DNA of 64,000 bases, taken from Ochotona curzoniae. Lineage: Eukaryota; Chordata; Mammalia; Lagomorpha; Ochotonidae. Positions 1 through 11,584 of this stretch are shown here, one piece after another. The first letter of the stretch is position 1. The number at the start of each line of letters is the position of its first letter. The notes beneath the pieces were generated by a model that saw only the letters and a list, made by a program, of their open reading frames with translations, was not told where the DNA came from and searched no databases. Both the position numbers and the translations under genes were made by a program. Where the stretch lies: positions 5,950,001 through 6,014,000 of the forward strand of contig NW_024464918.1 in the NCBI RefSeq assembly GCF_017591425.1. Direction: 5' to 3'.

Positions 1-59
1 AATAATATAACCAGGATCACCAAGACGGACTTTGCTGGACTGAAGAACCTCCGCGTCTT
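1..59 (+). CDS. SLIT3: SLIT3 exon (left-truncated), LRR of first block
   Basis: Frame 1 reads NNITRITKTDFAGLKNLRV followed by the first two bases of a Leu codon, then a strong donor (tt|GTAAGT at 60). This is a leucine-rich repeat from the first LRR block of a SLIT protein. The 'GLKNLRVL' ending continues in the next exon with '[15 protein letters not shown]', which is SLIT3 rather than SLIT2 or SLIT1 as I recall those proteins. SLIT proteins are large secreted glycoproteins that bind ROBO receptors and steer axons, vessels and migrating cells. Downstream LRR exons are 72 bp, so about 13 bp of this exon probably lie before the window. The N-I-T triplet is a potential N-glycosylation sequon. 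Human SLIT3 has Met where this copy has Thr (ITK-T-DF), from memory. The remaining SLIT3 exons are outside the window. Confidence 0.93.
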
Positions 60-892
60 GTAAGTAGCAGGTGGCTTTCCAGTGTGTGTTCATGGTCAGC
101 TCTCCCGTGGTACAGAAATTCCCCCTTGTCCTGATGTAATACTCCAAAGCCCTGGGCAATAGACTTTAACCACTCCACTGCAGAAAACCCTTCCTTAGTG
201 TATCTCCTGCCCTCAGGCATCACTTTCTGTGTCCAGAGGTCACTGGCTGAGCTAGATGGGTGGAAGAGCTCAGTTCCAGTGACGGGGAAAACAGAAGGCC
301 AGAGGCACATAAATCAACGTGCCCAGCTTCTAGGCTGACAGCCAGGTCAGGTTGACTAACCATGCTTCCCTTCTTTAGAGATGATAATTTCTTCTCCAGC
401 CTGCAACCTTAAAAGAACAATCAGGACAAAAGTTATTTGTCTTGTTACTTAATGGAGAAGAGAGCAAGAAGGAGAGAGAGCATGAGAGCAAGACAGGGTC
501 GGAGCCCATGCTGAAAACCAACAGCTGTGCAGACAGGTAGCAAGATGTGAGATGGGCATTGATGGACTAGAGGGCCCATGGGTATCAGGTTTCAGTGCTG
601 AATTGTGAACCTGTGAGTGGTCAGAAGTGTCCCAAGAGCTTGTCCGTTGGGAAGTCGAAAACATTCAGAGGCGTAAGGGAAGAGCAATTAGATCCTCTTT
701 TCTTCTTTGTAATGCAGCAATGTGGTCGCAGACCTGGCGGGCAAGCTGGACTGTTCAGCCACTGCTATGGTATTATTTGTGTCATGGAATCTTGCTGGAA
801 ACTTGTTCCTGGAGGCAGCAACTAAAGCCTCCATACCTGAAGTTGCCTCCTTCTTTTTACGAAGAGTCATGTACAGTGTGAGGAAGCATAGG

Positions 893-1010
893 GTGTGGTT
901 CTGATTGAGAATTAGCTGCTTGCAGCCGTGGGCAAATCCCTGTACCTCTTTGATTCTCAGTTTTCTTCTTATCTGGTGAATGGTGAGATGTCTTTTCAAC
1001 TCTCACCGTT
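893..1010 (+). repeat. MIR-like SINE remnant
   Basis: The stretch resembles the central part of MIR in sense orientation ('agctgcttgcagccgtggg', 'ctctttgattctcag'). It is old and diverged. Confidence 0.5.
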
Positions 1011-1184
1011 ACATACAACGCTTTATGACTTTCACATGTTCACGTTCACACGCAGTCTTTGATTATTTCCGCTCCTCTTTGTGAAGCACTACTTTTATCA
1101 CATTGTTTTCTTGGTTGAGAATTATTGGTAGTAATGGTGCTATGAGAACTGATGTTCAAATGCCACTATCTAGTAATAGTCTAG

Positions 1185-1325
1185 GAGGCAGACATTATTG
1201 TGAACACTTTTTGAAAAAATAGACCAAAGATGGGTTCAATCTTCCCAGTTTCACATAGCAGGTAACTGAAGGCATTGGAGTTGAAACCCAGACTGAGTGC
1301 TTTTGATTTGAGTGGTTCTGCCTTT
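1185..1325 (-). repeat. MIR-like SINE remnant
   Basis: It matches the antisense MIR pattern: 'cagtttcacatagcaggtaa' followed by 'ttgaaacccagactgagtgc'. Confidence 0.5.
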
Positions 1326-2984
1326 GCGTTATAAAAAGCTTAGGACTTCAAGATGCTAGCAGTCTACCTACCTTATTAATGCAGCCCTGATGTGCTGGGC
1401 TTCCCTGAACCCCAGTGCCTGGGGATGTGAGGATGTGAATGCAGGCGCTCCAGTAGCAGGTATTCCCTCCCTCCACCAGTGAGTTCTTGGGCATTCCTTT
1501 CACCATCTTTGGAGGCAAGGCCCGCCCTGTGCCAAGCCTTTCTTTGGTCCCAAAGAACCATTTGTCTGTCAAGTGACTGGCAGCTCTGAGAAGAAGTGTG
1601 GAGCATCAGAATCAAGATTGAGAGAATTCCATGGTTATGTGTTTGATTTTTATTAAAGAGACAAAGGCAGCAATTCCTGATTGCATGTCATTTGCTAGGT
1701 GACAAAAAGAAAGAACCAAAGATTTACTAAGCTTCTCTGTTTTCTCCATGCCTTTGCCCTGCCTCCAAGAGAGAATTTTTTTCTTACAGACAGAAGTCTC
1801 AGCAAATGCCTCATTTTCTAACCAACTCAAAAATAACCTTTTGATTTTTTTTACTGTTATGGCAGGAAGACTAATAAAAATTCCACTTTCAATATCTGCT
1901 CTCTGCAAATAGAAAGTTTAAAATAGTCACGGAAGTTTGTATTAATATCTTCTGGATGGTCGACAGCATTCTTTTGACTCCAGTTGATCTTTCCAGTTAA
2001 TTGGTACATTCTTCTTATTTTGATAAGTGATGCCAAAAAGGCTCATACCCACCCTTTATAGGCTTCGTGAATATACCGGTTTCATTATCTTTCTTATCAA
2101 CTCAGAGACAATCCCATTTAAGTGGCCTTTTATTACCAAGACAGCATCTGCTAGGTGGAAAACTAAAATGCTTTCTAACTAACACCAATAAAATATCCAG
2201 ACATTTTAAACCATATTTCCCCTCGATCTATTCTTTTTAGCTGAGTAACCTAGACAACTATCTTTTCTCAAAAGCTTTCATCGCACCTTGGCACATTCCT
2301 GTATCTGTTTCTTATTTACAATTTAGAGTGAAGCGAAGAAAGATGCTCTCATCTTGAATAATTTGAGCTTGCCATCCATTTCCATGCAGAGCTGCTAATG
2401 TAGTGCTGGTAAATGGGTGACAACAGGTAAAATGGGGAGTGAGGAGCTTCAGTCTTATACAGGGCAATTTTCCCCAAGCAAAGGCATGCAAGGAGATTTG
2501 AGAATTGTCTGTGATAGTTCTTTCTCCCGCCGGGTGGGAGTATATGTAAAAAAAAAAATCTCTTCTGGTGGTATCACTTATATTCCCTTTCTTAATCATC
2601 TGTTTAAGAACTCTGCTATGCTTACAAATGTGGGATCCAGCTTTATCCCAAGACGGGTTAATAAAAAAAAAAAGAGTTAAACTCCACCCAAGCCATCATC
2701 ACATGGGGCAATTTCCGATTCTGATCCAGTGCTAAAACTAAGAAAATAACAATGCTAAGAGAGTTGAAAATGAACACAGTCTGTGTCCCTCTAACTCCAA
2801 ACAGATGCCAACCAAGGACAGCCCTTCTGGGTATCTAGCCCTTCCAAGATGGTCTGTCCTGCTGTGTTTGCTCACTGAAAGGAGCGTAATGCCAATGGCT
2901 ATTGGGTGCACTCTTGGTTTGCCTCATAAACTTCAAGTCAGGATGGGAAGTTGATAGCTTGTTCTTTCATAGATTATTCTATTT

Positions 2985-3130
2985 GTCAGATATTGATTTA
3001 TTGAGCAGTTTTTGAAGTGCCAGGTTCTCGGTTGGACTCTGATGGATTTAGGAAGACAAAGGGGTCCTTGATACCTTGTCAGTGAGGGTCCCAACTGGAA
3101 AGATCCAGTGATTATAGGTAAATAAAAAAA
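2985..3130 (-). repeat. L2-like remnant
   Basis: The order of segments matches the antisense 3' end of L2: 'tttattgagcagtttttga', 'gtgccaggttctcggttgg', then 'ggtccttgataccttgtc'. Confidence 0.45.
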
Positions 3131-4270
3131 ATCTAAAATAGATGGACTGAAGTAGAAGCAACCCAGAAAAGGTACTGTAGATTCCAAGGGTAGTAACGAT
3201 AGAGTCGCCACTGCCTACTACTGCCCCCACCCACCTGCCCCGGGCTCACAAGGAGCTGTGGAACCAAGTAGTTAGCTGAGCCCAGCCTCATAGTACCGGT
3301 GGTGTTAGGTTGGACGACAGTCAGCCTGAATTGATTTGACAGGGAACGAAGGGAACGTAGAGCCTCACTGTACTTTCCTTGCATCCTCTGATCTACAAGT
3401 GACATCTGTTGATTGAACCATGTAGGAAGCATGTGGTCCCAAAGCTTCATGATGAAAACAATGAAAGAAGGGGTACATGTCTCCTTTAAATCAATTGCAT
3501 TCCCTCTGCCTTTTCTGAATGAGGCTAGTAGTGTGAGATTAGTATAGAAACAAAAGACTCATTGTGGGAGGTTGCAGTTGGGCTCCTCGGCAACCCAGAA
3601 GGAATGAGACACACAACTACCTAGAGTAGGTTCTGTGAATTCTGTGGATGATTGATTGGTTCATTCACTGATTGACAGTAAAACGCGTAACTGAACAACC
3701 TCCTAGCCATGAGTATTGAGCTGGTATTCTGTTCAGTAAAATGTGCTCATTGAGCCAGCTAGCATTGCAAGGCCCTCCTTGCTATACAGTATAGCAAGAT
3801 AGGAAAGGAAGGCAAGAAATGCTTATTCATCATCTAATTGTACTGGAGATTCTGGGCTGGCTCATGTGCTTACGTTATTCCATTTTTGGCTTCATACATT
3901 GTTCTTTGTCTTCCAAAAGAGTTACCGATAGGGGGGTGGGTCAAAGAGTTGAGTGCCAGCCCATATCAGCCCATCAACCAGGGAGAAAATCAGGACAAGG
4001 ATTCTGCACAAAATCTGAAAAGGACACCAGACTGGGAGATAGGGGTTCATCTTTGGTAGCTGTGTGACTATAAACAAATGATCTTCCCTTGGGCAAACCT
4101 ATTAACCTCCCTGATCAGTCATTTCCATGTTGGTTAAGAGGGGAACCTGCAACACGTCAGTGCAGAGACAAAAAGAGCATTCATAAGAAAATAAGGGTTG
4201 AGGACTGCAGTCTGCCGCCTGGCCCACTTGCTCAGTTCTGGACAGTTGGTATTTGGAAACATGATGATGA

Positions 4271-4576
4271 ATTTTTTTTAAAACTATTATTTTTATTGGA
4301 AAGGCAGATTTACAGAGAGAAGGAAACATAGAAAGACCTTCTGTCTGCTGGTTCATTCCCCAAGAGGCTCCAAAGCCAAAGCCAGGAGCCAGAAGCCTCA
4401 AGCCTCTTTCAGTCTCCCATGTGGGTGCAGGGTCCCAAGGCTTTGGGCTATCCTCTGCTGCTTTCCCAGGTCACAAGCAAGGAGCTGGATGGGAAGTGGA
4501 GCAGTGGGACATGAACCGGCACCCATATGGGATCTCAGAGGTTGCAAGGCAAGGATTTAGCAACCAGACCAGGCCC
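4271..4576 (-). mobile_element. CSINE (lagomorph C-repeat SINE)
   Basis: Antisense copy. It starts with the tail complement 'tttttattggaaaggcag', passes through 'gtctcccatgtgggtgcagg' and 'ctgctttcccaggtcacaag', and ends 'gaccaggccc'. AT-rich flanks (aattttttttaaaact at the left, gattttttaaaaact at the right) look like a target-site duplication. Confidence 0.85.
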
Positions 4577-5987
4577 AAAAATAGATTTTTTAAAAACTAG
4601 CCTGGTGGGTAAATGTATGTGTGAAAAAGATATGAAGGTGGAGGAGAGGAAGAGAAAGAGGGGAAAAAAACCTAATTTTTAATTGTTTGCAACAAATTCA
4701 TGAAAATTATTGAACCCACACCAAACACCCCATCATTCTCTTTGGTTAAAACTTCAGCAGTACTAAAATGACCCTTTCCTTGATATAAAATCACCATATG
4801 CTATGACCAAAGGCATCAGTCCTTTTTTTCTTTGTTCAATAAGCAGTTGATTACATGGTTGCTGGGAGTAGCCACTGTTTTAGGGTGCGGTGGGGGACAC
4901 TGATGATGAGTGGAGTTCTGCATTCTTGTTCTTTAGGCATAGTGGGGGAAATGGAGTTGGAAATTGAACACCACAGCCAAGTATGGAGCCTGAGAATACA
5001 GCAGGCTATGAGATGTCTCAGAGAGGGCTTTCCTGCAAGGGTTCCTTTGAGATGGAGAAGCACACTCCTCTCTCCATGCCATCCTCGGGTGCCCAAGGCT
5101 GCCTCCCCCAGCTAATCCAGAAGGATCTATGGCGTTCCCAACAAACACCCTTCCAATGCCACTGTATCCCCTGTAAGTCTCATTTGCCCAGCATCGGCAA
5201 TCTGCATCTCTCAGCTCACTGTCCACCCCCAAATGGAAGCCCTGGCAGCTTCATTGCCTTCATTTCTTACTCTTCAGTTAGTCCATATTTTCAGCTGCCA
5301 TTTTGCTTTCCTAATTTAAAGAAACAAATGCTTCATTGTGTGCTCAGTTCTTCAAATGTACCACACACTTGAATCAAACTCACTCCAACAGAGTGTTTAG
5401 GATTTTAAGTCAGCTGCTTCCCTTGGCACTCTGGGGGTAATGGGGTGATGGGGTAATGGCAGTAGGAAGATAGAGCTTCGGTAACCATTATCATGAGTTT
5501 GAGATTGGCAAGGCCATGGTTGAGGGGAGTTGTTGGGACCAGGCTCAGTTTTCTTAGCCACAGCCAGTTGTTTTCACAGTCGCTTCCTTCACCTGTTACA
5601 CTGGCGTTGGAAGGTGTTTTTCCCTGGAGTATGTTTGAATCTTTGGAGGAGCAAGTCCTGTGGAAAAGATGCGGAATGTATGTGTCTGGCTTTTATAAGA
5701 GCAGATTTACCTCTTCCTTTTCTCTGCAATTCCTTGCAGTGCTTGAGGGGACATTTGCTGTGAACATTCTTAAAATAGAGGCTTGGAAACCAATCTGTCA
5801 GGTAGAAGTGTGCAGGCATGGAAACCCTCGTTACCGTAGCACCAAGCTGGCATACCAGCTATCTTGTCCCATCAGACTAATCCCAGTTGGACTGTCCCAG
5901 AGGGTTATGGAAGGGCTTGAGTGCCTGTGCCCATGAAGGCATGGCCCCAGGCCTTGTCCTTGACCTCTGCTGCCTTTTTGATTCCAG

Positions 5988-6059
5988 GCATCTGGAAGAC
6001 AACCAGGTCAGCGTCATTGAGAGAGGCGCCTTCCAGGATCTAAAGCAGCTGGAGCGACT
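5988..6059 (+). CDS. SLIT3: SLIT3 exon, one complete LRR (72 bp)
   Basis: The acceptor ATTCCAG|G and donor CT|GTGAGT flank exactly 72 bp. Joined to the 'tt' of the previous exon, the reading is [19 protein letters not shown] then KQLERL, a canonical extracellular LRR of the form LxLxxNxxxxxxxxAFxxLxxLxxL. This agrees with SLIT3 as I remember it and differs from SLIT2 at several positions (SLIT2 has a QLMENKIST-type segment). The exon encodes one 24-residue repeat with phase 2 at both ends, so skipping it would remove one repeat without shifting the frame. The repeat forms part of the first of the four LRR domains of SLIT. The ROBO-binding surface lies in the second domain, so this exon is more likely structural, or involved in matrix or heparan sulphate contacts; that role is inference. 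Confidence 0.97.
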
Positions 6060-7479
6060 GTGAGTACAACACACTACACTCTCCTTTATCTGGCTGTTCT
6101 TGTTATTTATTTATTTGTTTTTCGGAAAACTGGCCTTCTGACCTTGTTCTGTAAACCATTCCCAGTGTTTAATAAAATGCGTGCTATTGTATTTAAAATG
6201 CATTAGAGGCATATTAAAGATACTGAGATCCACTTAAAGTCCTTTCCTCGCAGAGATGGGAGGGTCTGCATCTGGGGTTTGTTTTTCTTGTTTTCAGGCT
6301 TCAATTCTGTCTGGGTATCTGTCCATGGGCTGATTTCCACCCAAGCCTTGGCCAGTGCCTCTCACCGAGGAGGCCAGCCTGCAGTTCCCCTATCATGGGA
6401 GCCAGCATCAGATACTCCTCAGTCCTCTGCACGGAGAACAAGCTACCTTTTCAGACCCTCCCTTCTTCCAAGATTCCTCTGGCTCACTCTTGTGGGTGAT
6501 TGGGTGCAGTCCTTGGCATACTTGTGTCTCTCCTGCGCAGCATGAGCCTGTGTCAGAGCCCACACATTTCCACGAGAGAATACATTGCCAGTGGTTTAAA
6601 AATAGGTAATAGTTCTGACTCAGAGAGAATGGGGTGGGTTTGGGAGGTGGATGGGAGCTCCATTTGTTGATGAATGCTTTTGCAGAAAACTCTTGGGCCA
6701 CTGTGATGGGGAGCTGCTTAAATGGTTAAGTGGACAGCTTCACCTTTGCTCAGTTAATCACATTTGGCGGCTCCCAACATCTGGATATTTGCTTTCTGCC
6801 CTCCAAGTAGGGATTGTCCCTAAGAGCTCTTAGTCATGCTGGTGGGCGGCCCTCTTTGGTGCTTCCCTCTGCGTTCTAGTTGCCCTGACATCTCAGCCTG
6901 CCTTGTGACAGCTTTTAGAGGTGAACTGCACTTTGTCAACCTGTGGCCACATCTCCTCTGCAGAGGTCGGCTTGGGTGAGGCAGTCTGCCTCCTGACAGC
7001 TTGTTACACATGCCACCCAGTGGAGTTCTCCATCGAGGGCCACATGTGACTGGGGAGGGGGGAACCTCTGTTCCTATCCGTTGGTATCACCCAGCAAAAC
7101 GTCTTGTCCCTTTCTACTGTGCAAGCTGTCTCCTCTTTCATCGTTCTTCTGGGTCAGATCCCAGCAAATGTTCTGTTGTCATGGGTTTAAAAAATGACAT
7201 TTATTTCTTGTAAGGGAAAAAAAAACCATAAAAATAACAAATGTTGCCTCTGTTTACACTTTATTTTTCAGCTTATTAAAATTTTAGTTCCCCTTCTTAT
7301 TTAGACCAAAGGAAACATCAACTTAAAAGGAACCTGATGCTTCTAAAAGAACTAATCAACATTTACTCAGAAAGATAAATAAACAGTCCTTTGTACAGAG
7401 GCCACCTCTTGCTTAGACTTCTGATGAGAAGGGTAAATAAATTCCCAATTTGTTAATTTCATGGTTGTTGGGAAGGAAT

Positions 7480-7715
7480 TAATTGAGCACCATGAACACT
7501 CCAGGAACGATGCCAGTGTTTCACAAGCTATCTGTTCTGTGCTCCCCAGCAGATTCCTGAGAGGTGTTATTGCTCTCATTCTGCAGATAGAGAAACAGAG
7601 GCCCAGGGAGGCTAAGCCAAAGAAGTGTCAAGGGGGAGCCAAGATCCCAAGCCACATCTGTATGACATCAAAGCCCACAGCCTTTCCTACTCCTGTGTTG
7701 CAGACATCAGATGAA
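7480..7715 (-). repeat. MIR SINE, antisense
   Basis: The antisense MIR core is readable: 'attctgcagatagagaaaca' followed by 'gaggcccagggaggctaa', then a degenerate 'ccaagatcccaagccacat' segment. Confidence 0.7.
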
Positions 7716-7899
7716 GTGTGATCTTTAGCAATGGCCCTGCAAAGAGCCTCTCACATACCCATTTCACTCCGGGGAATATCAGGGAAATACTCTGGCCACA
7801 GGCTCTTTTCTTTGGCTTGGTGAGCAAGGCAGAAATACCATGCATGTCTGGGGAGCTGAAAGGATTACAATTGCAGAATAAACCTGGTTATTTCACTAC

Positions 7900-8250
7900 T
7901 TTAGTGTGTTCAGTGGGTAATACTAGCTGCTGTACCAGATAAACCCTCAAATCTCAGTGACTTAGCACAGTGGAAATTTACCTCTTATTCAAGCAAAACC
8001 ACCCTGGGTGTTCCTGATAGGGCCTCTTGCTGTCTTTATGTACTGATGTGAGTGTAAGGATGTTTATCTGCGTTACGCCAGTGGATGGGGAGGCAATAGG
8101 GTGGATTACATAGGGCAGGCTGCCATGGTCAAGTTTTGGAAGAACTATATATTGTTCAGCTTGAACAAAGTCAGGTGGTTGCTGTGAGTTGCAGAGGAAG
8201 CTAGGAAATGTAGTGAAGCTGTATACCAAGAAAGTAGAAGGGCATGCTTA
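7900..8250. repeat. Ancient interspersed repeat, family unsure
   Basis: 'gctgctgtaccagataaacc' followed by 'agtgacttagcacagtgga' and 'tttacctcttattcaagc' resembles the conserved 'ctgctgtaacaaattacc...tagtggcttaaaacaa' end of MLT1-type LTRs in antisense. Divergence is high and the family is not certain. Confidence 0.35.
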
Positions 8251-8397
8251 GTAAACGGCTGGCCAATCTCTAATATTGGTGTCAACTAGGCTAAAGAAGT
8301 ACTTGGCCAGGAAGGAAAATGGAGATGTAGCCAACTGGACTAATACATGTAACTATATAAGCATGTCTCCTCAAGGCCTTCCAGAGTCAGCATGAAG

Positions 8398-8460
8398 GGG
8401 AGAGAGACAGAGAGAGAAAGAGAGAGAGAGAAGGGGAGAGAGAGAGAGAGAGAGAGAGAG
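8398..8460. repeat. (GA)n-rich microsatellite
   Basis: Mostly GA dinucleotides on the + strand, interrupted by single C, A and GGGG variants, about 63 bp long. Confidence 0.95.
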
Positions 8461-9164
8461 TGGGACTAATCCTGGCCGGTGTAATCTAGTTTGGATAATG
8501 TCGTTTGTGCCCAGTCAGACTGAACAATACAGAATGGGAAAATAGAACATATTTTTTAAGAAACTGAAGAAGTAGGTGGCAGGTTGTGTCATCTCTATCT
8601 TGCACTCCTGGTTTAAGCATGCAATGCCTGTATATTTGGTGCCACATTAATCTTTATAGATCGTATTCTGAAATACACCCTGAAAAAAATGTGTATGTTC
8701 TGATTAGCTCATTTCTGTAGGATTCATTTCCAGAAATGGTTATCACTTGTTTGATGTCTTGGGGTTTGTTAGGAATGGGAGGGAAGTCTGTCCTGGTCTC
8801 ATGTCAAACATTTCTGTTCCTCCATGAAGCAACCTCCCCAGCCTCGTTTTGATGCTCCTCCTTGTTGCCTGTTTTCTGTTGTTTTAATAAAATACTTGAT
8901 GAGGAACACTTATAAAGAAAAGAAAGTTCTTTAACCTAACTTTTAGAAATTGTAAATTCAAGAGATGACTGTGTCCCCCCACCCCCTGTATCAGTTTAGG
9001 GTCTGTTGAAGGTCCTAACAGCTGTGTCATTTCATAGTAGTTGGTGTTACAGCCAGAGAGAGACCACATGGTGAGACAGGAAGCCAATGGGCAGAGAGCC
9101 TAAAGCAATTATGTGCAAATCAAGAAGCCAAAGAATAGTGAATGGCCAGACTTATTCTTTTTAA

Positions 9165-9550
9165 ATTTATTTTATTTTTAAACACTTACTTATTTTTGAA
9201 TTTTAATTGGTTTTGAACAGATACAATATGATTTGTAGGAACATGATATTCTAAGAACATGACATTACTCTCATCCCCTTTCCATTCTCCCACCCTCCTT
9301 TCTTCTTCCTTTCTCTCTCTTTTTTTTGTTTTTGAAATAATGTATTTTAAACTTACAGGAAAAAAGTTTAATATTTCATCAGATAAGTTTAAAAGGCAAA
9401 AAGTAAAAAGGTGTTAATTTAGTGGGAATTTAGACAATGGCCATAAAAAATTGAGTGAAAAAAAAGATCATTTCACTCATATATGGTGAATTTTAAAGTG
9501 ATTATAGATCATTAACACTTTAGTAGCATAGCATTTTTAACTGGTATGTC
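9165..9550 (-). mobile_element. L1 3' UTR-like fragment, antisense
   Basis: The order of blocks agrees with antisense L1 3' untranslated sequence as I recall it from lagomorph-type L1. They are 'gaacagatacaatatgattt', a pyrimidine-rich run (about 9,270-9,330), 'ttaaacttacaggaaaaaag' and 'tgggaatttagacaatggcc'. No coding part is attached. Confidence 0.5.
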
Positions 9551-9576
9551 TGTGTTTCCAACCATTGCCCATATGA

Positions 9577-9633
9577 AATGCTGGCATTGCAGGCTGCGGC
9601 TCTACCCACTATACCGTAGCATGACCCCCAGGC
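9577..9633 (-). mobile_element. CSINE fragment (5' head only)
   Basis: Only the antisense head remains: 'tgctggcattgcaggctgcg' followed by 'ctctacccactataccgtag'. The promoter-containing head complement ends against unrelated sequence. Confidence 0.6.
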
Positions 9634-10512
9634 TTGTTTTTCTAAACTTTCATCTTGAGAGAGCAACTAACTTCTTAAGAACACTGTTCATCGCTTCCTG
9701 GGGCAACATTCACATAACTCAATCACCTTACTCTCGACCTCCCCTCTTAGAGGTGCCATCACTTACTAACAAGGCCATGCTGAGACCAAGCTTCTAAAAA
9801 ACGAACCTGTGGGGAAACACTCAAACCCCACCAAACCATATTGCCTGCTCTTGTAACCACGTGCAGTTATTCCTAACACAACACCTGTGACACTGGTGTT
9901 TACTTCCCTAATTGCTAGGTTGTTTCTCCCCAAAACACTGAGGGTGCTAAGGTGGGGAATCACATCCCATTGAGCCTTTACTGCCTTGAGCAAGGTGTGA
10001 GAGTAAGCATGCGGGAAGTGTTTATCGAGAAATCCTTTAGTTTTGGTTGTACATCAGTGGTTCCGAGAAGAAGCTTATCTCCATCGCCACCTCATTGCCA
10101 CCAAAGGACACTTAGCCTTGTCTGAGCTGTTTTTGATTTCATAACTATGAGATAGTACTTAGTTACCTAATAGAGAATGGCCAGAATGTCTCTAAACATC
10201 CTAAAATGTACAAGCTGGCCCCACACAAGTTACTCTGTGCCAAATCTAATCTGTGCTGAAGTTTAAAAAACTGCCTTTTCCCGTGATGAATCGGATATCT
10301 TGTTGAACACTTTGAGTGTCATCTCATTTGTTACACACCAGAATATTACGAGGTCTGCATGATCATACACCTGATGTGACAAAATGTAAGATACAAAGCA
10401 TCACCTGCTAAGTGTTGTTGCTGGGTGTTCATTCTAAATCTAATTGAGATCTCACTTCTGGTTTCCATAAAGTAGATGAGATAGAAGAGGTCAAAGGAAA
10501 CCAAGAGAAAAA

Positions 10513-10844
10513 GCCTCGTGCAGTAGTCTAGAAACTAAACCCTGCCTTCAAATCCACTGGAATCACTTTGGGCACTGGTTCGTGTCCTGGCTGTTCCACT
10601 TGCCACCCAGCTCGCTGCTTGTGACCTGAGAAGCAGCCAAGGGCAGCCCAAAGCTTTGGGATCCTGCACTCGTGTGGGAGATCCGGAAGAAGCTCCTGGC
10701 TCACGGCTTCGGATCCGCTCAGCTTTGGCCATTGCAGCCACTAAGGGAGTGAACCAGTGGATGAAAGGTCTTTTCCACTCTTCCTCTCTGTAAATCTTCC
10801 TTTCAATTAAAAAGAAATAAATCTTAAAAAAAGAAAGAAACAAA
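10513..10844 (+). mobile_element. CSINE with 16-bp target-site duplication
   Basis: Sense copy from 'gcctcgtgcagtagtctag' through 'cagcccaaagctttggg' and 'gaagaagctcctggct' to an A-rich tail. The perfect 16-bp direct repeat GAAACCAAGAGAAAAA at 10,497-10,512 and 10,845-10,860 is the target-site duplication, so both boundaries are well fixed. An A-rich target is typical of L1-machinery insertion. Confidence 0.93.
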
Positions 10845-11134
10845 GAAACCAAGAGAAAAACAAGCAAATTCTATAAGTGTGCTAATCTATGTGATAACCT
10901 CTCTGGTGTCTTCTTAAAATCATTGTTATGAAAGGTGAGAAGTTGTCTTAATTTAGATAAATGCAAGCTTAGAAGAGGAGCAGTTGCACAAACATTGGAA
11001 GAATCATTGGAATTAAGGTGATCTCTAAGAATTATGTGGAAGTGACAATAGCGCTAACGTTTACTGCCTTATTAAATCAAGAAATCAAGGTTGCATGTTG
11101 TAATATTTAGAAAAATCTCTAAACAAACAACTGT

Positions 11135-11135
<1 letters not shown>

Positions 11136-11170
<35 letters not shown>
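11136..11170. repeat. (TG)n microsatellite
   Basis: About 17 uninterrupted TG units. Confidence 0.97.
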
Positions 11171-11171
<1 letters not shown>

Positions 11172-11584
11172 ATGGATATATAGTCATATTATTTACCTTA
11201 CTCATTAGAAGGGACATGGTAAGAAATAAAATATATGGTTAATTCAAATGTGGGATAAAATGAAGAGAAAGGAAACGTAGAACAAATGGGATAAATGGAA
11301 CAAATAATAAGGTGATGCATTTAAACACAATTATGCCACAATGGCTTTATTTTTAAACGAACTAATTGTATAACTAAAAGATTGCCTAGGTGGATGTTTT
11401 TGAAAAAGCAATAAATGTGTGTATATACTTTTTACAAAAGACAAACATTAAACATAAGGGCAAAGTTGAAAGTAAAATGAAAGAAAATTATACCATGAAG
11501 AGAGTAAATCAGAGTAAAACTGAGGTAGTTCTATCAATAATCGGTACTTTAAAAATGAAACATGACTTGTGTTTTATCCTTTGA

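Larger units (their letters stand above)
60..5987 (+). other. SLIT3: SLIT3 intron, 5.9 kb
   Basis: The intron runs from donor GTAAGT at 60 to acceptor TTGATTCCAG ending at 5,987, phase 2. It holds MIR-like remnants near 893-1,010, 1,185-1,325 and 4,040-4,140, an L2-like remnant at 2,985-3,130 and one CSINE at 4,271-4,576. I see no gene or structured RNA in the remaining stretches (about 1,330-2,980, 3,130-4,040 and 4,580-5,980). Two runs of 9 or more A at about 2,550 and 2,660 are simple sequence. Confidence 0.9.
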
